From the NCBI RefSeq assembly GCF_963259705.1, contig NC_081846.1, positions 88,052,641 through 88,116,640 on the forward strand: a stretch of 64,000 nucleotides of DNA. The letters are read 5' to 3'. This document shows, piece after piece, positions 31,186 to 42,930 of the stretch. Source of the DNA: Myotis daubentonii. Its lineage: Eukaryota; Chordata; Mammalia; Chiroptera; Vespertilionidae. Every line of letters begins with the position of its first letter. The stretch's first letter is position 1. Under the pieces are notes generated by a model that saw only the letters and a list, made by a program, of their open reading frames with translations, was not told where the DNA came from and searched no databases. The translations under genes and the position numbers were made by a program.

Positions 31186-32322
31186 TTTGCTGCTTCCCTG
31201 TGTTGATAGAGTGGCTTTGTGTGCTAGGTGTCCTATAGGGCCAGTGGCTCAGCCTCCCTAATTACCGGTGGTGGACGCTCTTGGTGCACCCTTTGTGGGC
31301 TGTGTGCACAGTCTTGTTGTAGTTAAGCCGTGATTGCTGTTGGTGTCATTGGGAGGAATTGACCTCCAGGTCAATTGGCTCTGAGGACCAGTTGTGTCCA
31401 CAATGGGAAAACTTCTGTGCTGGAGACACCCTTATGGGGCAGGACTTGCTTCAGTGGGGCTTTGGCACTCACTGAGTCTGCCCCCTGAATTTGTCTCTTA
31501 TGGATGTGAAGAGTTGTGATCTGGATGGTCTCCCTCTGACCACTGGGTAGACTGGCTCTTGGATCTCCAAGGAGGTGCAAAGTCAGCCACTGCCTGAGGC
31601 TACCCAGCAGGAGCTACAGAGAGATCTGCAGATTCCTCCTCTTTGTTTGGGGTTTGGAGGAGCCCAGATGAGGCCCAGCTGTGAAGCAATGCAGGCTGCT
31701 GATGAGCCTTAGGCCTTCTTTTGGATTCTCTGGGATTCTCTGACCCAGCTGCAGTTTGACAGGTTTTAGGCAGAGAAAGGCCAGGCCATTTGTATGCAAA
31801 AGCCTCTGGGCACAGCCTCGGTGGGGGTGTAAATTGGGTGGGGCAGGGTCTCAGTGAATCAACAGGGCAGAGCAAACCGCAATGGCTGCCAGTCTGCTTT
31901 GCCTCAGAAAGGACCTGGGGTCTGTGTTCCACAGCCATGTGCAGGAACAATAAACACTGCAAGCACTTCTGCGAGGAAGCCGCCCTCATGTTCCAGCCCA
32001 ATGCCAGACAATACAGTTTCTCTCTGTATGAGTCTGGGTCCCCAAATTTTCGCCTGCAGCTGGAGTTCACAGCAGTCGGGAGCTTGTATCTCCCTCCCGA
32101 TTGAAAAAGACAACAGCATACCCAGCTACCAGCCCCTTTCTCATGTGCCTCCGTACCTCCACACTTCCACCTCCTGCCTGACTCAATGCACTTTTCTCTT
32201 TCCTTCTAGTTGTAGAATTTCCACTCAGCCAGCCTTCCCATGGTTTGTTTTGTCTTTTAGTTGTAGTTTCAATGTGGTTGTACATGGCAGCAAGTTCCGG
32301 TGTTTACCTATGCCACCATTTG
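31186..32322 (-). mobile_element. L1/HAL1 5' leader segment
   Basis: It is closely similar in order to the leaders at 36240-36930 and 37150-38290 (TAGAGTGGCTTTGTGTGCTAG, TGGGAGGAATTGACCTCCAGG, GTTTACCTATGCCACCATTT). It ends at 32322 at the element's 5' end. ORF1 is absent: the leader joins directly to ORF2 3' sequence at 31185. Confidence 0.8.
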
Positions 32323-33490
32323 GTTCTTTACTCTTACCCTATGCCTTTTGATTGGAGCATTTAATCCATTTATATTTAAGGATATTATCGATAGCTACTT
32401 ACTTATTGCCATTTTAATTCTGTATGCCTATGTTTCTCTCTCTTCTTCTCATTCCAGCAGTCTCTTTAACATTTCTTGTATTGCTAGTTTGGTGGTGATA
32501 AACGCTTTAGTCTTTTTCTTTTTCTTTTTTTTTAAGAAGCTCTTTATTTCACCATCTATTGTGAATGATAGCCTTGTTTGATATAGTAATCTTGGTTTCA
32601 GATTCTTGCTTTCCATTACATTGAGTGCTTCATGCCATTCCCTTCTGGCCTGTATAGTTTCTGATGAGAAATCAGCTGACAGCCTGATGGGAGCTCCTTT
32701 GTAGGTAACAAATTGCTTTTCTCTTGCTGCCTTTAAGTTTCTCTCTTTGTCTTTACTTTTTGGCATTTTAATTATGATGTGTCTGGACATGGGCCTGTTT
32801 GGGTTCTTCTTTTTTGGGATTCTCTGTGCCTCCTGAACTTATGTGACTTTTTCCTTCATCAGGTTAGGGGTGTTTTCTGCCATTATTTCTTCAAACACTT
32901 TTTTTTTTTTATCTCTTTCTGCCTTTTTTCCTCTTCTGGTACACCTTCTATGTAAATATTGTTACATTTCATGTTGTCCCACAGCTCCCCTATAAGATTT
33001 CCTCCTCTTTTTAAATTGCTTTTTTTTTTTTTTTCCTTTTTGGCTCTGTGATTGCATGATTTTTTTTTCTCTCCTATCTCCTATTTAACTGATCTGATGC
33101 TCAGCTTCCCCTAATCTGCTGTGTATTCCTTCCATTTTGTTCTTTATTAGTGCTATGTCATTCTTCACTATATCTTTCTTATGCTGTTCAGCATCTTTAC
33201 CATCATTATTCTGAACTCTATGCCTGATAAATTTCTTATCTCCATTTCATTTATCTCTTCTTCAGGAGAATTCTCTTGTTCTTTCATTTGGGGTTGCTTT
33301 TTTTTGTCTTCTTATTTTGGCTAACTCTCTAGGTTTGTGACTATGTACTAGGTAGATCTGCTATGCTTCCCAATCTCTAGTGCAGCTAATAGCTTTATGG
33401 GAGCTCCATTGTAGGTAACAAATTGCTTTTCTCTTGTTGCCTTTAAGTTTCTTTCTTTTATTTAATTGTTGGCATTTTAATTATGATGTG
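32323..33490 (-). mobile_element. Older L1 ORF1 region
   Basis: Minus-strand ORF1 C-terminal domain: S-R-H-I-I-I-K-M, K-D-K-E-R-N-L-K-A-A-R-E, L-S-A-D-F-S-S-E-T and Q-A-R-R-E-W-H-E in frame 32790-32449. The surrounding sequence (to about 33490) is frame-broken ORF1. A short piece of the same C-terminal region recurs at 33380-33490. Confidence 0.8.
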
Positions 33491-33717
33491 TCTGGACATG
33501 GGCCTGTGTAAAATTCTGTTTCTGACTAATTAGATCATGCAAAGATTCAAAGCCTCCAGAGACTGGCCTCTGCCTTCAGACTGATTGGATTCAGTCTTGA
33601 GTGGCTCTTAAACAATCATCCACAGGTGGGGCAGGAGGTTTTCTAACTGGGTGGGGTAATTGTTTCTGCCCAAAGGCTTATTGTTATTCTCAATCTCTCT
33701 CTCTCTCTTTTTTTTTT

Positions 33718-33757
33718 CAGTTGATCAGCATAGGGAGGTTCTCTAGCCAGGTTCTCT
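33718..33757 (-). repeat. LTR shard similar to the class II LTR
   Basis: TTCAGTTGATCAGCATAGGG and AGGTTCTCTAGCCAGGTTCT closely match the R/U5 part of the LTRs at 6412 and 8193. The HAL1 element inserted here, at GCCAGGTTCTCT. Confidence 0.55.
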
Positions 33758-34047
33758 CTCTCTCTCTCTTTTTTAAAATTAAATCTTTATTGTTCAGATT
33801 ATTACAGTTCTTCTTTTTTCCCCCCATAGCTCCCCTCCACCCAGTTCCCACCCCCCCCTCTGCCCTCACCCCCACCCCCATTGTCCTCATCCATAGGTGC
33901 ACGATTATTGTCCAGTCTCTTCCCGCATCCCCCACACTCCTTTCCCCCCCAAGAAGAGTCAGTCCACTCCCTTTCTATGCCCCTGATTCTATTATAATCA
34001 CCAGTTTATTCTGTTCATCAGATTATTTATTCACTTGATTTTTATGT

Positions 34048-34246
34048 ATTTTTTTCTTTTTTATTTATTTTTCTTTTTATTTTTTTATTGCTTACAGTAT
34101 TACAAAGGGTATTACATATGTGTCCCTTCCCCCCCCCCCCCACCCTTGACAATCCCCTGGCCTCCCCTACCCCCCAGTGTCTTATGTCCATTGGTTATGC
34201 TTACATGCATGCATACAAGTCCTTTGGTTGATCTCTTACCCCCCCT
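34048..34246 (-). mobile_element. Short L1 3'-end insertion
   Basis: This is a poly-T, then 'TTTTATTGCTTACAGTATTAC' and 'GTCTTATGTCCATTGGTTATG', the same 3' end as the L1 at 15816. It is inserted in the HAL1 3' UTR and flanked by TGATTTTTA on both sides. Confidence 0.82.
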
Positions 34247-35035
34247 GATTTTTAGATTCACTTGTTGATAGATGTGTATTTGTTGTTCATAATTTGTATC
34301 TTTACCTTTTTCTTCTTCTTCCTCTTCCTCTTAAAGGATACCTTTCAGCGTTTCATATAATACTGGTTTGGTGGTGATGAACTCCTTTAGCTTTTCCTTA
34401 TCTGTGAAGCTCTTTATCTGACCTTCAATTCTGAATGATAGCTTTGCTGGATAAAGTAATCTTGGTTGTAGGTTCTTGGCATTCATCACTGAATATTTCT
34501 TGCCACTCCCTTCTGGCCTGCAAAGTTTCTGTTGAGAAATCAGCTGACAGTCGTATGGGTACTCCCTTGTAGGTAACTGAGTTTCTTTCTCTTGCTGCTT
34601 TTAAGATTCTCTCTTTGTCTTTTGCTCTTGGCATTTTAATTATGATGTGTCTTGGTGTGGTCCTCTTTGGATTCCTTTCGTTTGGGGTTCTCTGCGCTTC
34701 CTGGACATGTAAGTCTATTTCTTTCACCAGGTGGGGGAAGTTTTCTGTCATTATTTCTTCAAATAGGTTTTCAATATCTTGCTCTCTCTCTCTCTTCTCC
34801 TGGCACCCCTATAATTCGGATGTTGGTGCTCTTGAAGCTGTCCCAGAGGCTCCTTACACTATCTTCGTATTTTCAGATTCTTTTTTCATTTTGCTTTTCT
34901 GGTTGGGTGTTTTTTGCTTCTTCATATTTCAAATCTGTGACTTGATTCTTGGGATCCTCTAGTCTGCTGTTGGAACTCTGCATAATATCCTTTATTTCAG
35001 TCAGTGTATGCTTAATTTCTAGTTGGTCCTTTTTC

Positions 35036-36930
35036 TTTCTTTTTTTTTTTTTAAATCTTTATTGTTCAGATTATTACATTTGTTCCTCTCCCCCCCCATC
35101 CTCCCAGTTCCCGCCCCACCCTCCGCCCTCACTCCCCACCCACTGTCCTCATCCATAGGTGCACGATTTTTGTCCCATCTCTTCCCGAATCTCCCACACC
35201 CCTTTCCCCCCCAAGGATAGTCAGTCCATTCCCTTTCTATGTCCCTGATTCTATTATAATCACCAGTTCATTCTGTTCATCAGATTATTTATTCACTTGA
35301 TTCTTAGATTCACTTGTTGATAGATGCATATTTGTCGTTCATAATTTGTATCTTTACCTTTTTCTTCCTCTTCCTCTTCTTAAAGGATACCTTTCAGCAT
35401 TTCATATAATCCTGGTTTGGTGGTGATGAACTCCTTTAGCTTTTCCTTATCTGTGAAGCTCTTTATCTGACCTTCAATTCTGAATGATAGCTTTGCTGGA
35501 TAAAGTAATCTTGGTTGTAGGTTCTTGGTATTCATCACTTTGAATATTTCTTGCCACTCCCTTCTGGCCTGCAAAGTTTCTGTTGAGAAATCAGCTGACA
35601 GTCGTATGGGTATTCCCTTGTAGGTAACTGAGTTACTTTCTCTTGCTGTTTTTAAGATTCTCTCTTTATCTTTTGCTCTTGGCATTTTAATGATGATGTG
35701 TCTTGGTGTGGTCCTCTTTGGATTCCTTTTGTTTGTGGTTCTCCGCGCTTCTTGGACCTGTAAGTCCATTTCTTTCACCAGGTGGGGGAAGTTTTCTGTC
35801 ATTATTTCTTCAAATAGGTTTTCAATATCTTGGTCTCTCTCATCTTCTGGCACCCCTATAATTCTGATGTTGGTACGCTTGAAGCTGTCCCAGAGGCTCC
35901 TTACACTATCCTCGCATTTTTGGATTCTTTTTTCATTTTGCTTTTCCGGTTGGGTGTTTTTTGCTTCCTCGCATTTCAAATCATTGACTTGATTCTTGCG
36001 CTCCTCTGGTCTGCTGTCAGGAGTCTGTATAATATTCGTTATTTCAGTGCGTGTATGCTTAATTTCTAGTTGGTTCCCCAACATAACATCGAGGGTCTCA
36101 TTAGTTTTCTTGTAGATCTCATTAAGTTTATCGGCGGCTTCTAAACAGTTCTTGAGAGACCTTAAAAGTGTGGTTCTGAACTCTATCTTCCATTGACAAT
36201 TTTGTCCTGTTTCTTTGTCTCCGCATTTTGTTATGCTTCCTTGGTGCACTCCCTAGTGGTCTTTGTTCGCAGTCTTATAGTTAAACCTTGATTGTTGTAG
36301 CTAATACCAGGGAGGGTTTGACCTCCAGGCCAAGTGGCTATGAGAATCAGCTGTGTCAGCAATGAGAGAACTTCTGTCCTCTAGGGAGGTGCTAATCTAA
36401 CCTTTGCCTGAGGCTATCCGGCAAATGCCTCTGTGCAGGGCTTGGGTAGGGCGGGTCGCACAGGATCAACAGGGTGGGCCGGAGAGAGCAGTTATGGCGG
36501 CTCTCAGTCCTGTTCCCAGGGGCTCTGCCTCTCTGTATCCCAGCACCCGCTGCAAAGCTCGGAGAGAAAGCTGCACTCGCTCTGACCGAAGCCAGACAGT
36601 CCCGCTTCTCCCGTTTGAGTCTGGGTCCCTAAAGACTCGCCTGTATCTGGAGCTCAGAGTCTGCGACTCCCTCCCGATTGAAAACAACAACCGCGCCCTC
36701 CGCCGCCAGCCCGCTCCGTGCATTCCACACCTCAGAATTTGACTTCAGCACTGCGCCTCCTCTGAGTGTCCATATGCGTTTCTCTTTCCTCCTAGTTGTA
36801 GGACTTCCACTCAGCCAGCGTTCCTGTGGTTCTGGGTGATGTCCCTTCGTCTTTTAGTTTCACTTTTGAAGCAGTTGTTCAAAGCAGCAAACTCTGGCGT
36901 TAACCTATGCCGCCATCTTGGTTCTTCTCC
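35036..36930 (-). mobile_element. Full-length HAL1-like LINE, intact ORF1
   Basis: A perfect 17-bp target duplication (CTAGTTGGTCCTTTTTC) lies at 35019-35035 and 36931-36947. The element is 1,895 bp: 5' leader with an L1-type CCAAGATGGCGGC start (YY1-like site at about 36908-36920), an uninterrupted 289-codon ORF1, a 3' UTR and an AATAAAGATTTAAAAAA tail. There is no ORF2. It would depend on L1 enzymes for mobility. It is inserted into an older copy of the same family. Confidence 0.93.
35380..36249 (-). CDS. LINE ORF1 protein, intact
   Basis: This 289-residue L1-type ORF1p is an RNA-binding chaperone that trimerises and coats its own RNA in cytoplasmic particles. Residues about 1-120 are predicted coiled coil (K/E-rich heptads). 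The RRM carries R-T-N-I-R-I-I-G-V-P-E (about 124-135), E-N-L-F-E-E-I-M and R-H-I-I-I-K-M (about 186). The C-terminal domain has K-D-K-E-R-I-L-K, L-S-A-D-F-S-T-E-T and Q-A-R-R-E-W. It is shorter than human ORF1p (338 residues), mainly in the N-terminal region. The first ATG of the frame is given as the start; a different upstream start is not available in frame. There are no stops or frameshifts. Confidence 0.9.
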   Translation of the reverse strand: MHQGSITKCGDKETGQNCQWKIEFRTTLLRSLKNCLEAADKLNEIYKKTNETLDVMLGNQLEIKHTRTEITNIIQTPDSRPEERKNQVNDLKCEEAKNTQPEKQNEKRIQKCEDSVRSLWDSFKRTNIRIIGVPEDERDQDIENLFEEIMTENFPHLVKEMDLQVQEARRTTNKRNPKRTTPRHIIIKMPRAKDKERILKTARESNSVTYKGIPIRLSADFSTETLQARREWQEIFKVMNTKNLQPRLLYPAKLSFRIEGQIKSFTDKEKLKEFITTKPGLYEMLKGIL

Positions 36931-38304
36931 CTAGTTGGTCCTTTTTCATAACCTCAAGGGTCTCACTAGATTTCTTGAGGGTCTCACTACATTTATCGGC
37001 GGTCTCACCAGACTTTTTGAGGGTCTTACTAAATTTATTGGCGGTTTCTAGAAAGTTCTTGTAAAACCTTAAAAGTGTGGATTTGAACTCTATATTCAGT
37101 AGTTTCCTTTCCTCTATTTCTGTCATTTGTGTCCTGTTTCTTTGTCTCCGCATTTTTTATGCTTCCCTGTGTTGGTAGAGTGGCTTTGTGTGCTAGGTGT
37201 CCTGTAGGGCCCAGTGGCTCAGCCTCCCCAATTACCTGAGGTGGACACTCTTGGTGCACCCATTTGTGAGCTTTGTGCACAGTCTTGTTGTAGTTAAGCC
37301 TTGATTGTTGTAGATGTCACTGGGAGGAATTGACCTCCAGGCCAATTGGCTGTGAGAATCAGCTGTGTCTGCAGTGGGAGAACTTCTGTGCTGAAGAAAC
37401 CCTTATGGGGTAAGACTTGCTTCAGTGGGGCTTTGGTGCTCACTGAGTCTGCCCCCTGAGTGTGTCCCTTATGGATCTGAGGATTTGTAATCTGGATGGT
37501 CCCACTCTGACCACTGGGTACACTGGCTCTTGGATCTAAGGAGGTGCTAATTTAGCCTCTGCCTGAGGCTACCCAGCAGGTGCTACGAGGAGATCTGCAG
37601 ATTCCCTTTCCTTGTTTGGGGTTTGGAGGTGCCCAAATGAGGCCCAGCTGTGAAGCAATGCAAGCTGCTGTGTGGCCTTGGGCTTCTCTTGGAAGTTCTG
37701 GGTCTGTCTGGCCCAGCTGCAGTTTGTTAGGTAATTTTCAGATTGCAAAAGGCCAGGGCATTCATATGCAAAAGCCTCTGCCGCAGCCTGGGTGGGGCAG
37801 GGTCTCAGGGGATCAACAGGGTGGAGCAAGCAGCTATGGCTGATCCTCAGCCCTGCCCTAAGGGGCCCAGCATCTCAGTGTCCTGGTAATTGCTGCAAGC
37901 ACCTCTGAGGGAAAGCCGCCCTCGTGTTCCAAGTTCTGCCCGCTGCCAGATCCTCCAGTCTCTCCCTGCATGAGTCTGGGTCCCCAGAGACTTCCCAGAA
38001 CCAGAATTCAGAGCAGTTGGGGGCTTGTGACTCCCTCCCAATTCAAAAAGACAGCCGCATCCTCAGTCACCAGCCCTTGCCGTGTGTGCCTTCGTACCTC
38101 TGCACTCCACCTCCCCAGCTCCTCTGAGTCTCAGTGTGCTTTTCTCTTTCCTTCTAGTTGTAGAATTTCCACTCAGCCAGCCTTCCTGTAGTTCTGGATG
38201 ATGTCCGTTTTGTCTTTTTGTTGTATTTTTGAATTTGTTGTGGGAGGCAGCAATTTCCGGTGTTTACCTATGCTGCCATCTTGGTTTCTCTCGCCAGGTT
38301 CTCT

Positions 38305-40060
38305 ATTCTCAATCTCTTAATGGGCCTGAGAAACTCCAAACTGTGGAGCAAGGGGTTTTCCAATAGGGTGAGTAATTGTCTTCTCCCCAGGCAAAAATCA
38401 CCTGTGTAGCAAAGGTCTGCCTGAGAATGATGTCCTCTGCAGCGTGAGGGCATGACTCAGTACAGGTATTCAGGGTGTCTGCCCTCTGAGCTCTAACCTC
38501 AGAGCCCTCAATCCTGGCTTCTGCTTACACAGCTCTAGTCCACTCTTCCCTCCCTCTGCTGGAGCACAGGTGGGTGGCTGCACATGAAAATTTTGTGTGT
38601 TGGCCTTTTAAGAGGGTACCGGTATTTCTAGCCATCTCTCCCTGGCAGACAGCAACCTTGCTGCTTTTCACAGCCAGATGTTATGCTGGAATATTTCTCA
38701 GTTCTGGTGCTCCCATCTTGGGGTTTAGACCCCAGAGTTCTCAGTGGTAACCCTCCACAGCTGAGATTTCTCTCTGGAACTTCAGCTGCTGTCGGTGGGA
38801 GCCCGGCCAATTCTTTCTCACCTCTGCCCTTCCTACCAGTATCTATGTGGTCTCCACTTCCTGTCCTTGGGTATCAAGGTTCTCTCCAGCTAATCTTCAG
38901 TAGATTATTCAGGCTGTTTTGTTTTTTATCAGGTTTTTTTATTTTTCTTTTTTTTGTATTTTAGTTGTAATTCCATTTTGGTCCTGGGAGTTTATCTGTG
39001 TAGCATTCACTTACTCTGCACTATTTTTAATTTTTCCCAGAAGCCTGCTTTAGTTCAGACACGTCTTCAAAATGTTCTTATTAACTTCCTAGAGAGAAGA
39101 TAATTTATCTGTGCCTTTAATTGAAGCTTCTAATTATCAATCAAGATAAATTTCCCATTTGTTCATTTTAATTTTAGAGCTAACTTTTTCTAATTGAACA
39201 TGCAGAAAAATTAACTTATAGGGGTGAAATGTTCCCCACTGTGGCCATTTCAAACTGATATTATTTTTAGTTAAAATTTCCATTTTTTTGTAGATAATTG
39301 CAAGTTGAAATTTTGTACAAATTATACATATAATCCGCAGGAGTATTAACAGGGAGCTGTGATTCTTGGGTTTTATTGACCTTAGAGGCCTCATTTCCCA
39401 TTTTAATATCTTAGTCTTTTTGGATATTTGCAGAGTCTGAACAAATTCCTAGGGGTGTTGTGTAGTGGGTTGAAGTATGCTGTTTATGAGTTGAGCTCCA
39501 TGGGGTTCTCACCTCCCAAGTCACATCAACCCTTTTACATGCCTCAGTTTCTCTCCCTGGTTGTCTAATACAGCTGTGAGGACTCAAAGTGCTAGGTGAC
39601 CAACCTTTATGTGCATGCCCCTGGATGAGTCAATTGTTTAATTACAGTTGAGTTTTCATTCCCTATGAGTGCCTTCAGGTCATGTGAGATGGCCCCTGAC
39701 ACCTCCACAAAGATTCTTAGTCACCTAAGTATACCCAAGATCGTGCTGGAGGGAGGAAGTGCCCCTTAACTTTGGAGCCGAATGAGTTCAGGCTCTCATT
39801 TCTGTAAAACGTTTTGTTTAGACCCTCAGAAAGCAATTCCAGTTGAAAAGCCAAAGTTAAAAATAAGCCACTCATTTTTTCTCCTGTCCTTAGTTATATC
39901 AACCCTTATCTACTGCCTAGAATTTCTCAACCACTAACCTTTAGCTGCACTTTGAGGATTAAAAAACAGGAACAACCCAGCTCAAAGCAAGTTAGCCTGA
40001 ATTCAACCCCAGACAGAAAGGAAGGAAAAAAATGGATAGAAAAAGAACGTCCTTCTAGCC
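38305..40060. other. Mixed old LINE/ERV remnants
   Basis: 38550-38990 resembles an old L1 5' leader (minus strand; compare 22620-23080). 39137-39394 has a minus-strand frame with a possible class I gag matrix-like segment (N-I-S-L-K-W-P-Q-W-G-T-F), which could be the 5' part of the ERV1 at 23089-30117. The rest is unassigned. Confidence 0.4.
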
Positions 40061-40529
40061 CAGTGATGGTGAACCTATGACACGTGTGTCAGAGGTGACA
40101 TGCGAACTCATTTTTTTGGTTGATTTTTCTTTGTTAAATGGCATTTAAATATATAAAATAAATATCAAAAATATAAGTAAGTCTTGCCAGAACCGTTTTG
40201 GCTCAGTGGATAGAGCGTTGGCCTGCGGACTGAAAGGTCCCGGGTTCGATTCCGGTCAAGGGCATGTACCTTGGTTGCAGGCCCATCCCCAGTAGGAGAT
40301 GTGCAGGAGGCGGCTGATTGATGTTTCTCTCTCATCGATGTTTCTAACTCTCTATCTCTCTCCCTTCCTCTCTGTAAAAAATCAATAATATATATATAAA
40401 TAAAATATAAGTCTTTGTTTTACTATGGTTGCAAATATCAAAAGATTTCTATATGTGACATGGCACCAAAGTTAAGTTAGGGTTTTTCAAAATGCTGACA
40501 TGCTGAGCTCAAAAGGTTCGCCATCACTG
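40061..40529 (+). mobile_element. Non-autonomous hAT element with SINE insert
   Basis: It has terminal inverted repeats CAGTGATGGTGAACCT and AGGTTCGCCATCACTG (one mismatch). A perfect 8-bp target duplication (TTCTAGCC) lies at 40053-40060 and 40530-40537. A Ves SINE lies inside. The non-SINE part has no coding content. Confidence 0.96.
40187..40408 (+). mobile_element. Ves SINE inside the hAT element
   Basis: It has a complete head (TTTTGGCTCAGTGGATAGAG), a B box (GGGTTCGATTCC) and an A-rich tail. It is flanked by AAATATAAGT-type duplications. The same SINE/hAT junction is present in the inverted copy at 41514-41725. Confidence 0.92.
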
Positions 40530-40652
40530 TTCTAGCCTAAAGTTAAGGACCTCTCTCTCTTAATTGGAACTAGTAACTACAAAGGGAGAGCCAAGGGAAG
40601 GCACTTATGTGATTTTACAGTGCTCCTGGGTCCATGGACATTATCTTGTAGT

Positions 40653-41051
40653 TGTTAAGCCCAGATTTCAGAATCCCCAATAGACCACCAGGGAGCCAGC
40701 CGAGTCAGATGCAGAAGCAGATAGAGTCTTTATTCGGGCTAGCTCGAGCTCCCCAACCACACTCGCTGACGCGGAGGGGTTTTATAGGGGGGTTGGAGTA
40801 AGGGGAGGAGAGAGGACTGTGGGCCCTGCCGATTGGCCAGGTGCAAGTCGGGGTCTTGTTACACAGGATGTGGTTGTGTCTATGGCGCGCACTTCCCTTG
40901 ATTGTCATTGGTTAGTTTAAAGAAATCCTAGGTGTGGCTAGCAGAGGCTTGTGTTTCTGGGAAGAAGCTCCTTGCCGAGCACATGGCTAAGGCTGCTGCC
41001 CAAAAATGGAGGATCCGGGGTAAGATGGAGGGCGTAGCCCTCGCCCTTTCA
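40653..41051 (-). repeat. Solo LTR, 399 bp
   Basis: It starts TGTTAAGCCC and ends GCCCTTTCA, with a perfect 5-bp target duplication GTAGT (40648-40652 and 41052-41056). On the minus strand CCTATAAAACCCC (promoter) precedes AATAAAGACTC (polyadenylation signal). It is a different family from the LTRs at 6412 and 17891. Confidence 0.9.
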
Positions 41052-41513
41052 GTAGTCAGTGAGGTGCTTAGTGCAAACTTCCCCAGTCCATGACCAGCTT
41101 AACTTGTCACAGGAGTCTTCAAGTGGTGAATGCCATAGTGGCTCTTAGATGCTCGTCCCATGCTCGCACAGGGTGGCAGTCCACACACAAAGAAAGAAAA
41201 CTTCATGGCCTGATGAAAAGATGCAAGGAGAAAGAAAACACAGTCAGTCAGTTTCTTCAAGCCAAGGTGGCAAGGATGACCAGCTTACCAGGAATGAAGC
41301 AGTCCAAGTCAGGCACCATAGTGTTGGAACAGCATCAGTTGTTATGGCACATTTGACAATGGAGCTTAGGAGAGGGAAGGTCAAGGGTAACACATTAGGC
41401 AGGGTGAGAGTGGAAAGGGAAAGGTGTAGGTATGTTCCAGGATCACCATCTAGGGGTCTCACCTGGAGTGCTAGAAAATGTTACCGGAAAGGGACCTGAT
41501 CCTTAGCCTGTCT

Positions 41514-41725
41514 GCATGTACCGCAACCAAGGTACGAGCCCTTGACTGGAGTCGAACCTGGGACCTTTCAGTCCGCAGGCCAACTGAGCCAAACCGGTTC
41601 CGGCAAGACTTATATTTTTGATATTTATTTTATATATTTAAATGCCATTTAACAAAGAAAACTCAACCAAAAAAATGAGTTTGCATGTCACCTCTGACAC
41701 ACGTGTCATAGGTTCGCCATCACTG
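41514..41725 (-). mobile_element. Truncated hAT + Ves SINE copy, inverted
   Basis: The reverse complement reads from the hAT end CAGTGATGGCGAACC through the same internal sequence to TATAAGTCTTGCC. It then runs into the SINE head and breaks off at about 41514. The hAT/SINE junction is the same as at about 40187. No second hAT end or target duplication is visible. Confidence 0.9.
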
Positions 41726-42930
41726 GTCTAGGGCTAGCTGAGTGTGTGTGGCCTTGATTTCATATAGGAAAGATTTCAACACAAGTCCAGGTGACTACGA
41801 GGGTATGCTATTTAAAGCTGATGTCAGTGAAACAGGAAAGGACTTAGCATAGAAGAAGCAACAGGAGAGCGACTAGGTGGGGAAATGAGCTTAGGCTGTG
41901 CTGCTTTGGCTCACTAAGAAATCAGAGAAAAGGGGGTCTTTGCGACAGGGTCAGGGGGTTGGCCTGGGATGAGCTGCCACTGCCCATTGCTCTCTGGTCA
42001 CGAGTCTTGTAATGTCCCTAAAGTGGAGGAGTTGCGTGCAAGTGGGGGACGAAGATGGGGATGGGAAACATGCAGGCATGCTCCCAGGAGGAAGAGTGCA
42101 CTGGGTTCTCCATCCTAAAAGCTTTTAAGGGTGGAGATCTTAGGGGAGGTCCCAGGGGAGGATCACAGTAGAATATTCATCAGCTTTTCAGGTGGTCCTT
42201 CCAGGGTTGTGGTCACCACTGATTGGTCGGTGCCAGGGCAGGGGTCATTAGTCAATGCAGCTGGTCCTGATGGCATCACTTATATGGTTTTGTTGCTTTT
42301 CTGGGCCTGGAGCTGAAACAAACTCAGGTCTATGTGTATTTGATACAGGTCAGAACCTCATTGTCCTGGGGGCTCAATGCTTAAGGACTATTCTCCTCTA
42401 AGGGGTTTAATCTATGTAACTACAACTTGCCATGGGACGAAAGGTCAGGGGAGGGTCTGAACTGCATGACCAGCGAGATGGAAGGTCAGGGGGTCCAAAT
42501 CGAATAAGTTAGGGGAGCAAAGGTTTCCCTGGGGAAAGGTCTCTGCTTTCCCAGTTTTGCCTGTTGCTTGCTGCTCTGGTAATATTCTGTACCTGGCCCT
42601 TTATCCTTGCTCTAGTCATGTTTGTGTAATTGCCTACCCCAGTTCCATAACTTAGTTTCATAGCTTAGTTCCATAACTAAGTTCCAGGGAACTTAGCTCA
42701 TTGGAACTTACTATAAAGCATATAAATCCAGAAGAATGGATAGATGTTTAGGGAAGCAGATGTTTGCTAAGGAAAAGGAAAATTCTCATAGAGTGGTGCA
42801 TCAGTGGGGTCCAGTGGATTAGTTTTCAATCACCCATGGAATGTAGCAGGGCTGAAGGACCACTTCATTACCAGGTGGCAGAAGGGCCCTGCTGAACTCT
42901 GAGGTTCTTAGCCACTGTGAAACTGGTTTG
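41726..42930. other. Unique sequence, no gene recognised
   Basis: Single-copy DNA of average composition. No supported coding or repeat content. Confidence 0.4.

Larger units (their letters stand above)
33758..38292 (-). mobile_element. Outer HAL1-like LINE, interrupted twice
   Basis: Target duplications GCCAGGTTCTCT lie at 33746-33757 and 38293-38304. The 3' UTR and ORF1 C-terminal part run from 33770 to 35035, and the ORF1 N-terminal part and leader from 36931 to 38292 (end GCTGCCATCTTGGTTTCTC). No ORF2 sequence is present between ORF1 and the tail. It is interrupted by an L1 3' fragment (34048-34246) and by a younger member of the same family (35036-36930). Its own ORF1 is frame-broken. 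Confidence 0.85.
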
